Assembly: GCA_946122785.1 (NCBI GenBank)
Contig: CAMGYJ010000010.1
Location: 53,010,162-53,074,161 of the forward strand
Reading direction: 5' to 3'
DNA from: Linum tenue
Lineage: Eukaryota > Streptophyta > Magnoliopsida > Malpighiales > Linaceae
DNA: 64,000 nt
The notes under the pieces were generated by a model that did not search any database, was not told the origin of the DNA, and worked only from the letters and a program-made list of their open reading frames with translations. Positions 21,912 through 32,427 of this stretch are shown here, piece by piece. The position numbers were made by a program, and so were the translations under genes. Within the stretch, counting starts at the first letter, position 1; each line of letters starts with the position of its first letter.

Positions 21912-24900
21912 ATGGCAGCTTCCCCACCTTCATTGCGTTCTTCTCATCATCCTTATTCTTCCTACTCCGGGAAATGGGAATATGACGTCTTCTTGTGTTT
22001 CAGAGGGGACGACACCCGCGCTGGTTTTACAAGCCACCTCAGGGCTGCTCTCCGCGACAAGCAAATCAAAGTCTTTATCGATGACATGCTCAACAAAACT
22101 GAGAGCATCGATGAGCTGATCTCCGTCCTCCAAAGATCTGCACTCTCAGTTGTGATTTTCTCGGAGAATTTTGCAGATTCAAGCTGGTGCTTGAATGAAG
22201 TGGCCACCATTTCTCAAAGCATGTTAGAATTCAGACACCGTGTGCTTCCAGTTTTCTACAAAGTGGATCCCTCTGATGTTAAAGATGATTCTGGAAGTTA
22301 TGCGGCTACTATTGAGCAGAAATATGGAGCCAGACCTCCGAAAAAGAGAAAAAACAAACATGGAGCTAGCAAATCTCCAGAGGACAGGAAGAGATGGATG
22401 GATGCTTTGAAAGTTGTGGCTAATTGTGCTGCCCATACTTCACAGGCAATAAAGTAAGCCTTCCTTACTCCTAATTGAAAGCCAGCCTTCTTACTGATAA
22501 TAATTGCTTTTCTCAACGTGACTTCAGTTTTTCTCATTTCGATTTTTTTTGTTTTCCTTTTTTGTTTTACCCTTTTGGTTATCAGGATTGATTCTGAATT
22601 ACTTGAGGCAATAGTCAACAGTGTTTTGAAAATACTTGTAGACATGTCACCGAGAGTGAAGTCTGATAACTTGATTGGCATAGATGCTCGCGTTTCTGAG
22701 GTTGAACAACTAATAGCTATGAACATGAATGATTTTCGGATTATTGAACTTTTTGGGATGCCTGGTGTAGGAAAGACCACTCTAGCTACAGCTTGCTATC
22801 AAAGGCTTATATCCTTGACAAACGGAATCAAGCATCAATTTGTTCGTAACATCAACCAAAGGTGTGAAATGGAAAATGGAATGGAAGGAATCATAACAAA
22901 ACTCTATTCAGCGCTGCTGTCTGAGAGTAACATAAATTACGATGATTTGGATGTTAGTTATAGAAGGAGTCGTCTTTCCCGTTTGAGGGTGTTCCTTGTT
23001 TTGGATGATGTGGGAACTTTGTCACAATTAGAGCAATTGTTGTTGGGAGATCTTTTGAGTTCTACCCATCTTTTTGCCCCTGGAAGCAGAATTATTCTGA
23101 CAACAAGAAACCGAATGGTGCTTGGAAATGTAGGGGCTAGGATTTATCATGTTGGTTGTTTGGATTATAATGAATCTGTTCAACTCTTTGGTATCCATGC
23201 ATTTGGACGAAGCCTACCACCCGATGATTGGATGGAACTATCACATTGGGCTCTATCATATTGCAAGGGAAACCCTCTAGCCATAAAAGTTTTTGGTTGT
23301 ACATTATCTGGCAAGGGCAGAGAATATTGGGTGAGTTTCTTGAATGACCGGCAGATTCCAACCCCAGGAATCCATGAAGTTTTTAAGAAATGCTACAACA
23401 CACTAGGAGTTGAGGAAAATAGATTTTTCTTGGACATTGCTTGTTTATTCTACGGGACGACCAAATCCTTATTGATAAAATATTACCAAGCCCATTATGT
23501 ACTCGAGAATCTAATTGATAAGTCCTTCTGCATTTCTGTGGCGGGTGATATTGGTGAGGGGATTTACGTGCACGACTTGCTAAGGGAAACAGCTTGGAGC
23601 ATTGTTAATGAAGAACCAAAACTGGGAAACCGCACCATGTTGAAGAATGCTGATGATATTCACCAACTACTAACAAGAAGCTCGTCCTTAAATGGAGGTA
23701 GAGTCACTGAGGGCATATATTTGGACCTTTCTGAAGTCAATGAGATGCGTCTGGAAGCCAAAGCCTTCGATGGGATGACTTCTCTTAGATGTCTCAAGTT
23801 CCTCTGCCCAAGATATGAGAATGGAGCTATCAAAGTTCGTGTACCATATGGTGGCCTCGACTTCCTTCCTGACAGCCTAAGGTGGTTGCGGTGGGACATA
23901 TTCCCTTCCAAATATCTGCCGTCAACATTTTCTCCTGAAAAGCTCGTCACACTTTCTCTTCGTGGTAGCCCAATACTGGAAAGATGCTGGGAAGTTGAGG
24001 TATGTTAGTACTCCATTATATTCCATATACTCAATAGAAGAGAGATTATTATATTTAGTCTTTTTGTTTTGCAGCCGCCGCTTGTGAATCTAGTGTGGCT
24101 TGACCTCTCCCACTGCATAAATTTAGTTGCAATCCCGAACCTGTCAGGGTCTCAGAAGTTGGAGTACCTACTTCTCCAGGGGTGTAAAAGCCTTATTGAG
24201 ATCCCATCTCATCTTCAAGATCTGGACAAGCTTGTAGCAATGTTCCTTGATGATTGTACAAATCTGAGGAGCCTTCCGCCCAAATTCAACTCGAAGTTCT
24301 TCAAGTCTCTTTGGTTGGCCAACTGTCCCAAGATTACTCGTTGTCCAGAGATTAATTCAGGAGAGTTGGTGTCTTTGAATTTACTGGAGACTCCCATCAT
24401 AGCCTTGCCGAGTGCAATTCATGATATCAAGCAAGGTGGCCGGCTATATCTATGCGGTGAACACATCACCAGCTTCCCTGTGATTTTAACAAGCTTGAAA
24501 GAGTTTCGATTGTGCCATACCAGAATAAGAGAAATGGATTGTTATGACTATGATGATGATCAGCAGAATTCTTTGCCAAGATTTGTTCGATTGGATTTGG
24601 TCTGCAACCCCCAACTCAAGGGCTTGTCAAGGAATATATGGAAGATGGTCTCTCAAACTCTCACTCTCCAGAATTGCCCGTTGATTGAAACTTTGCCAGA
24701 AATCTCACAGCCTGTGACTGAATTAACTCAGCTTAGTATAACAGGAAGTCGAAACCTGAAGAGTTTCCCTACTGGTATCAACAATCTGAGCTCCTTGCTG
24801 CAGCTTGACTTTGATGGCACGGCTATTAAGTCTCTTCCTTCTGCTATCCTGGAACTTGACCAACTCTCCATTTTGAATTTGTCTTTCAACAAAAGCTTGG

Positions 24901-25736
24901 AGTTTATTCCGAGCGACATCAGTAAACTTGCCAATTTATCCTTGTTGTGCTTAGCAGGCTGTTCGAGGATTCTATCGTTGCCGGACCTCCCACCCAATCT
25001 TCTAACTTTGACTGTAAGTGGTTGTGAATTGTTACAAGCCTTACCAAGCAACATAGGCAGACTGAGATGGAAGGATTTGTACTTTGAAGATTGCTCCCAA
25101 TTGGACACGCATCTGCCTAAAGAAATACTGAATAATTTCCCTGATCATGCAGCATCGAATCTACACCCTCAAGTATTGAAACATTACAGTACCATGTTTT
25201 TGTTATATTTATGATTAGCACTAGGGGGAAATTTTAAAGATCCTTTTTTATGAAAGTGCATCTTTTGTTGGTAATAGGGTGTTCTTCAATACTCGGGGAG
25301 TGAGTTTCCGGAATGGTTTGCCTACTCAAGTGTGGATTATAAGAATGATTCATGTATGATGGTGCAATTGCCTCCTCCAAACTCCACCATCAGACGGCCA
25401 ATCAAAGGGATTGCATTTGGTGTTGTGTGTTCTTCTGATATTGGGCTCGTTCTGATGTCTATCACTTGGGATTCCAACTTTGGCACCAGTGCCGCTGCCT
25501 CTTGGAGTTCTCCTGGTTCTGGTTTGACCCAATCAGATAATGTATTTATATGGTATGAGAAGAACTTGTTTGGTGAGATCAAGAAAGGAATACCAGAAGA
25601 AGCAGAACCTTGGTATGAGAGATATGCTGGGCGTGCTGTTTCCTTCAGATTTTCCCTTCAACCAGTGAGGGGAGAAGATCCGGAGAAATTAAAGAGCATC
25701 AAAATCAAAACTTTTGGCGTCTCTCTACTGTACTAA
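21912..25736 (+). CDS. TIR-NB-LRR immune receptor TNL-B
   Basis: Four exons: 21912-22453, 22586-23999, 24075-25172, 25278-25736 (1,170 aa). TIR: YDVFLCFRGDDTRAGFTSHL with the catalytic Glu in SSWCLNE (residue 96). NB-ARC: P-loop GMPGVGKTT near residue 238, VFLVLDDVG, GSRIILTTRN, CKGNPLAIKVFG, VHDLLRE in the MHD position. LRRs run from the end of exon 2 through exon 3. The last exon encodes a C-JID opening YSGSEFPEWF and ending FGVSLLY. Such receptors sense pathogen effectors and signal through TIR-made small molecules and EDS1 (family knowledge). Its closest relative is TNL-C: exons 2 and 3 are the same length in both. TNL-B has a 12-residue insertion near the end of the TIR exon (residues 141-152) with the basic run PPKKRKNK. 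Confidence 0.93.
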
Positions 25737-25889
25737 CTGCTAGCTCATAGTTTGATGGGAATGAGGAAAATGGACAAAGTTTTGGCGTGTCCCATTTTAG
25801 ACTTTCTTTTTACGCATTTTGTGATTTGCTGTGTATTTGTATCAGAATTGTTGATTTGTTTTTCCGGCCTTCAACAATTTCAAAATCTC
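25737..25889. other. TNL-B 3' untranslated region
   Basis: Sequence after the stop resembles the equivalent region of TNL-C (ATGAGGAAAATGGACAAA versus ATGAGGAGAATGGACAAAC), so it belongs to the duplicated unit. No coding content. Confidence 0.6.
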
Positions 25890-26020
25890 ATATATTTTTT
25901 TAGATAAGGGTGATATAGGTTACTTTTTTGTTATTAGGTACTACTGAAGGGACTCGAACCTGGGACCTCCAGGTTCATGGCTAGTGGTATTACCACTTCA
26001 TTTCAGACCATACGACTGAT
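25890..26020 (-). mobile_element. Probable tRNA-derived SINE fragment
   Basis: On the minus strand a good pol III B box (GGTTCGAGTCC, about 25946-25956) lies downstream of a weaker A-box-like TGGTCTGAAATGAAGTGG. The segment ends in an A-rich tail (minus strand) near 25895. It interrupts the 3' flank of TNL-B, because sequence on its far side (26050-26150) matches the region right after TNL-A. It does not fold as an intact tRNA gene. The exact ends were not resolved and no clean target duplication was found. Confidence 0.45.
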
Positions 26021-26039
26021 TGGTTAGATGTCAATGGTG

Positions 26040-26600
26040 CAGGTTGGGATTCGATACCACTTCAGAGACATCAGTGCAGATGATAATCTTTGTTTTTATC
26101 AGTTCATCAATTTTGATTTCAGTCCATGTGGTTAGAGAGTTTGTGGAGGAAACATGTTATCACTCTCAACTCCCTTCACACGGTTCACTCTCTGCCAATG
26201 CCGGCGTGAGTTTGTCAAGGAATATCTGGTCTATATGAGATCACTTGTTCTTGTGAATAACCCATTGCTTGAAAGTTATACAGAGATCTCGCAGCCTGTG
26301 AATGTCTTAACTACGGTTGACATTATTAACGTGGAAGCCTGAAGAGTTCTCTACGAGGCTGTCTGCGATTTAAATCTCTGCTCTCCCTCCATTTATCTGG
26401 AGCAGCTGTTAAATTGCTGCCTTATTTTCGTACCCAGGATCTGGAACATACTCTCTTGTTTAAGTGTGTCTACATTAGAAGACTCGAGTGTGGCCAAAGT
26501 AACATGCGTAAGCAGAAAAGGGGAAGATGACCTCAAGAAATCAAAGAACATCAATATCGGGCGTTGCTTTACTCTGTGTACCAACTGGCGATATGTTCCG
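26040..26600 (+). pseudogene. TNL relic: LRR and C-JID fragments
   Basis: 26250-26420 parallels the LRR of TNL-B (NPLLESYTEISQPV here against NCPLIETLPEISQPV), with a stop and frameshifts. 26515-26590 parallels the C-JID end (KKSKNINIGRCFTLC against KLKSIKIKTFGVSLL). 26060-26150 resembles the sequence just after the TNL-A stop. TIR and NB-ARC are absent. This is the debris of a further TNL copy, or of an unequal exchange between copies, and cannot encode a receptor. Confidence 0.7.
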
Positions 26601-27740
26601 AAAGTCACTTATCCATTTGCATGACCTCCTCCCCCATATACGATATTGTTTTTTTTTTTTTTTTACTTTCTGAAATTCGTTGGTTGTTGCTTAATCAGAA
26701 TGTTGAAATGTGATAGAGCTCTATAGCATGTTCTATGCACCTCTTATTACTTGGCATTTACAGCTATCAAAAAGTTTGTTTTCTTTTCAATCTCCTAACA
26801 GGTTTTGCCTCCTCAACTCCTCAAGTATGGGATTCTGAATCATGGACTTGCACCATTCAGGCAGAGTACAAAAGTTCACAAACCTGCATTTTCAGGTATG
26901 TAATTAGTACTGCAAAATTTTCTTGGTCTGTTCGTGATTGGTGGCTGAAAACTTGACTTGGATCATACAAATCAAAACCTGTGCATTTCTCCTTTTATAA
27001 ATGAACTGAAACAGTAGCAGCTACGTTCTTATGTTGCACCCTGAATCCGCATCTGCATAAGGGGTGAAACTCAGGGGCTGCCTATCTATATGTGAAACGT
27101 TGAGCTGAGACTAATATAGGCGTCACAATCACCGCTTTAAAATGAACGTTGATCTGATACTTTCAAATATGTATGTTACTGAAATTTATTCTTGGGAGAA
27201 ATCTGCCTGCAACAAGGATTAATAGTCTAGTAGTGAATAATTTAAGCAAAGGTTAGGTAATATGTTTGGCAAGAAACTTCGATAGTTTGACCAGTATAAT
27301 TCATTTGGATGGTAACAAGAAGTTCCTAATCATTTTTAATATACACGCGTTGCAGGTGTAATTGCTAATTGGGAATTAAAAATGGGAATATGCTGTTTCG
27401 TCTATGTTGTTGACGACAAAGATTAGATTAGGTGAGATAACATTACTAAACAATGACCCAATTAAGAAGTAAAGGCCGTGCATGTAAACAATGACCATCC
27501 CTTTGAGTCAAGCTGATTAGAAATAACAAAGACCAAGATCCACACACTCCAATGGCTTCCTCCTCTACCAAAGCTTTACTGGCAATGTCCTTTCTCTTTC
27601 CTCTGAATCACTTTAACAGCTGAAACCATTGGGAAGCAAATGAGTCCCTTCTTCCCCCAGCTATAGAAGTGTTCCTTCTTTGCTAAGAAAGAAACCCAAA
27701 CTTCCCCTAGACAGCAACCTGAGATACTAACAGAAAATCA
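26601..27740. other. Intergenic region upstream of TNL-C
   Basis: Contains a run of about 17 T residues at 26648-26664 and AT-rich sequence. No gene was recognised; the short plus-strand frame at 26735-26956 has no identifiable product. The TNL-C promoter should lie in its last few hundred bases. Confidence 0.5.
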
Positions 27741-30700
27741 ATGGCTGCTGCTTCTTCTTCTTCTCTTTCATCTCATCATCCGGATTCCTCCTACTCAGGG
27801 AAATGGGAATACGACGTCTTCTTGTGTTTCAGAGGTGCCGATACTCGCCATGGTTTTACCAGCCACCTCAGGGCCGCTCTCTCCAACAGGCAAATCAAAG
27901 CCTTCGTCGACGACATGCTCAACAAAACTGAGAGCATCGACGAGCTAATCTCTGTCCTCAAAAGATCCGCCCTCTCAGTTGTGATTTTCACGGAGAATTT
28001 TGCAGATTCAAGCTGGTGCTTGGATGAAGTGGCCACCATTTCTCAAAGCATGTTAGAATTCAGACACCGTGTGCTTCCAGTTTTCTACAAAGTGGATCCC
28101 TCTGATGTATCAGAGGACTCTGGAAGTTACGCTGCTGCCATTGAGCAGAATTATGGAGCTAGCAAATCTCCGGAAGATAGGAAGAGATGGATGGATGCTT
28201 TGAGAGCTGTCGCTAATTGTGCTGGCTATACTTCACAGGCAATCAAGTAAAGTCTTCCTTCCTAATTAAGAGCCAGCCTTCTTATTACGAAAAATTTCTT
28301 CTCTCATCATGACTTCAGGTTTTCTCATTTGTTTTTCCTTTTCCTTTTCCTTTATCCTGTTGGGTTATTAGGATTGATTCTGAATTAGTTGAGGCAATAG
28401 TCAACTGTGTTCAGAATACACTCATAGACATGTCACCGAGAGTGAAGTCTGATAACTTGATTGGCATAGATGCTCGCATTTCTGAGGTTGAACAATTATT
28501 AGCTATGAATGTGAATGATTTTCGCATTATCGAACTTTGGGGGATGGGTGGTGTAGGAAAGACCACTCTAGCTAGAGCTTGCTATCAAAGGGTAATATCT
28601 TCAGCCAAAGGAATCAAGCATCACTTTGTCCTTAACATCAACCAAAGGGGTGATAAGGAAAATGGAATGGAAGGAATTATAACAACACTCTATTCAACAT
28701 TGTTGTCTGAGAGTAACCTAAGTTACGATGACTTGTATGTTGATTATAGAAGGAGTCGTCTTTCTCGTCTGAGATGCTTCCTTGTTTTCGATGATGTGGA
28801 AACATTGTCGCAATTAGAGCAATTGCTGTTGGGGGATCTGTTGGGTTCCACCTATCTCTTTGCCCCGGGAAGCAGAATAATCTTGACAACAAGAAACCGC
28901 ATGGCGCTCGGAAATGTAGGGGCTAGGATTTACCATGTTGATTGTTTGAGTCATATTGAATCTCATCAACTCTTTCGTATACATGCTTTTGGAAAACGCC
29001 TCCCACCTGATGATTTGATGGGACTATCACATCTTGCTGTATCTTATTGCAACGGATGCCCTCTGGCCATAAAAGTTTTTGGTGGTGCATTATCAGGAAG
29101 GGGCAGAAATTATTGGATTAGTTTCTTGGGTGATATGAGACTGATTCCAACCCCAGGAATTCATGATGTTCTTAAGAGAAGCTACAACGCTCTAGGAGTT
29201 GCTGAAAGGATGTTATTCTTGGACATTGCTTGTTTCTTCTACGGGGTACACAAATCTGTTTTGGTAAAATATTCCCTTGCATATCATGTACTTGAGGATC
29301 TAATTGACAAGTCCTTGTGCATTTGTGTCGCGGGCGACTTTGGTGATACGATTTGGGTGCATGACTTGCTAAGAGAATTGGCTTGGAGCATTGTTAATGA
29401 GGAATCAAAACTGGAATCCCGTACCCGGTTCCAGAATTTTGATGATGTTCCCACATTACTGACAAAAAGCTTGTCCTTCAAGGGCTGCAGAGCAACTGAA
29501 GGCATATATTTGGATCTTTCTAAAGCAAATGAGATATATTTGGGAGCCAACACCTTCGAAGGGATGACTTCTCTTAGATTTATTATCTTCTGCTGTTCAA
29601 TAAATGATTATGGATCTTCCAAAGTTCATATACCATGTGATGGCCTTGATATTCCTAAGGGTCTGAGGTGGTTGTGTTGGGATGAGTACCCTTCAAAGTC
29701 TCTACCATCAACGTTTACCCCAAAAAACCTTGTCACACTATGTTTACGTGGTAGCTCAATACTGGAAAGATGCTGGACAATTGAGGTATGTCAAAAACAA
29801 TTTTTTTGGGATGAGTTCAATTTTTGGATGTTCTATGGATTAGTCCATGGTAAAGGTGGTAATACAAAAAATTAAAAAATGATTTTCTAAATTTTACTAT
29901 TTCGTGGAATTAAACATGTTGTATCTCTTCATATATACACCTTTGTTTATTTTAACTCGTTTCATTTCCCTTTTTTCACAAAAGTTAATGTTATCGATAA
30001 ACCTATGATCTCTCTGATATATTTTGAAGTAAAACTAGTTTAGGCCTCCCATCCACGACTGCCCTTTGGTCGTAAAGACTCTTAACCACGGTGGTCTTTA
30101 TACTCGAAATAGATAAAGTTTAGTCTTGTTCTTGTTTTGCAGCCAGAGCTTGTGAACCTAGTGGTGCTCGACCTCCGCCACAACATAAATTTAGTTGCAA
30201 TCCCGAACCTGTCGGGGTCTCCACTGCTGGAGCGCCTCATTCTCGAAGGATGCAGAAGGCTGATTGAGCTACCATCTCATGTTCAATATCTGGACAAGCT
30301 GGTAGAACTAAACCTCAGAGATTGTTCAAGTCTGCGAAATGTTCCTGCAAACCTCAACTCAAAGTTCCTCCAGTGTATTTGGTTGTCCAACTGTCCCAAT
30401 GTCACTCGTTGTCCTGAGTTTAATTCAAAAGAATTGGTGGTTTTGGATTTAATGGAGACATCTGTGGTAGCCTTGCCAGCTGCAATTCGCTATATCAAGC
30501 AGGGTGGAAATCTAGATCTATGCGGCAGACACATCACCTGCTTCCCTGCGATCTCAGCAAGCTTGGAATTCCTTCGGCTTTGGCATACCACAATAATCGA
30601 TATGAATTGTTATGATGTTGATCATCATCAGCAGGGTTCTTTGCCAGGATTTGTCAAACTGGAGTTGCTTGACAACCTTCAACTCAAGAGCTTGTCAAAG

Positions 30701-31820
30701 AATATCTGGAGCATGGTTTCTCAATCGCTCCTTCTTGTAGATTGCCCATTGATTGAAACTTTGCCGGGAATCTCACATCCTGTGACTGGCTTAACGGAGC
30801 TCTATATAAAAGGATGTCAGAACCTGAAGAGCTTTCCAACTAGCATCAACAATCTGAAATCTTTGCAGTTCCTCAGTTTCATTAACACCGATATTGAGTC
30901 TGTTCCTTCAGCTGTTGGGGAACTTTACAAGCTCATACGTTTAGATTTGCATTCCAACAAAAGCTTAGAGTTCGTCCCAAGCAACATCCACAAGCTTGTC
31001 TACTTATGCGTGTTGTCCTTGGCAGACTGTCCCAGGATTAAATTTTTGCCAGAACTCCCACCGAATCTTTCAACTTTGGATATAAGTGGTTGCACACTGT
31101 TACAAGCTTTACCAAGTAACATAGGCAGGCTGAGATGGAAGAAGCTGTACTTTGAAGATTGTCCACAATTGGATACGTATCTTCCTCGAGAACTAGTGCT
31201 TAATTTCTGCAATCATGCCGTGTCAAATCTACATTCTCAGGTATTTAAGCAGTAAAGTAGTATAATTACGTTAAATTTATGATTAGTAGTGACGGTAAAT
31301 CTTGAACATCCTTTTCATGATAGTGTCTCCCTGTTGGTTTTAGGGTAATCTTCAACACTCGGGAAGTGAAATTCCAAGGTGGTTTGCTTACAAAAGCGCG
31401 AGTTATGCAAATGATTCGTCTAGAATGGTACAATTGACTCTTCCAGACTGCACAACTAACCGGCTAATCAAAGGGATTGCATTTAGCCTTGTGTGTTCTT
31501 CAGATATTGGACTTGTCTGGATATCCATCACCTGCGATTGCAACATCGGCACCATTGTTGCTGCCTCTTGGAGTTCTCCCAGTTTCGGTTTGGGTCTGTC
31601 CCAGTCGGATATCGTATATATATGGTACGACAAGAACTTGTTAGGTGAGACAAAGAAAGGAATACGAGAAGAAGCAGAACCATGGCATGTGAGATATGCT
31701 GGGCTCATTGTTTCCTTCAGATTTTCCCTTAGACCAGGCACGATAGACGACCAGGAGGAAGATCCCAAGAAACTAGAAAACATCAAAATCCGAAGTACAG
31801 GCGTCACCCTACTGTACTAG
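27741..31820 (+). CDS. TIR-NB-LRR immune receptor TNL-C
   Basis: Four exons: 27741-28246, 28372-29785, 30143-31240, 31344-31820 (1,164 aa). TIR: YDVFLCFRGADTRHGFTSHL with the catalytic Glu in SSWCLDE. NB-ARC: P-loop GMGGVGKTT near residue 226, kinase-2 CFLVFDDVE (Phe replaces the usual Leu), GSRIILTTRN, CNGCPLAIKVFG, VHDLLRE at the MHD site. LRR in exons 2-3; C-JID in the last exon (HSGSEIPRWF to STGVTLLY). Exons 2 and 3 match TNL-B in length exactly (1,414 and 1,098 nt), so the two are tandem duplicates. TNL-C lacks the basic insertion of TNL-B. Its second intron is 357 bases against 75 in TNL-B. All frames are intact. Confidence 0.93.
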
Positions 31821-32427
31821 AATCCTGATAGCTAGATTGGTGGTCTATGAGAATGAGGAGAATGGACAAACAATTGTTTGTTTGTTTGTTGTAATTGTGC
31901 ATGTCAATTCTGTAACTTGCAGTGTATTTGTTTCTGAATTGTTTGTGGTCTCTACAGATCAAACAGAAAAACGTCGTACGAATTTCTCCAGGAAGTGAAA
32001 TGAAAGGGGAAATTGACCGTCGAGTTTTTGGGCAATGGGCAGTGTATGAATGTTTTGGAATTGACGGGTGGCCAGGCAGGGCCCCCTGTTTGGATCCTCA
32101 GGAATTTTTGGTCAGATCACTCGATGGAAAAACGTATATGTAGAGAATGTGGTATTGTGGTATTTGAGTAGGATTTATTTGAATGAATTGTTTGTATGGG
32201 TTATTTGAATCAAAATAACTCGTTCGACATCATAAAAGTGGAATGTGGTATTTGAGTATGAATTATCACAAAATAACGATTTATTTGAAATAGCTGGGAG
32301 GTAGGTAGTTATTTTTAAATAACTCATTTGAGGTTTTTTGGTTCCAACTTTGTCCTTTTCTCTTTCTTCCTATACTTTTGTCTTCTTTTCCTATACTTTT
32401 CTCTTTCTTTCTTTTTTCTTTCATCTA
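31821..32427. other. TNL-C 3' flank and border of the satellite array
   Basis: Starts with a 3' region resembling that of TNL-B and includes a short TTTG repeat (31870-31890). 32150-32330 is AT-rich with repeated GGTATTTGAGTA and AAATAACTCATTTGA-like words, suggesting an old small element. 32335-32420 is a pyrimidine-rich stretch (TTTTCTCTTTCTTC repeats) running up to the first satellite unit. No gene is supported. Confidence 0.5.

Noticed and set aside
25930..26020. Possible tRNA gene on the minus strand
   Set aside because: A good B box is present but no cloverleaf or proper A box; better explained as a SINE fragment.
30045..30110. GC-richer segment in TNL-C intron 2 that might be a missed exon
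   Set aside because: No frame joins exons 2 and 3 through it, and TNL-B splices directly between the same exon ends.
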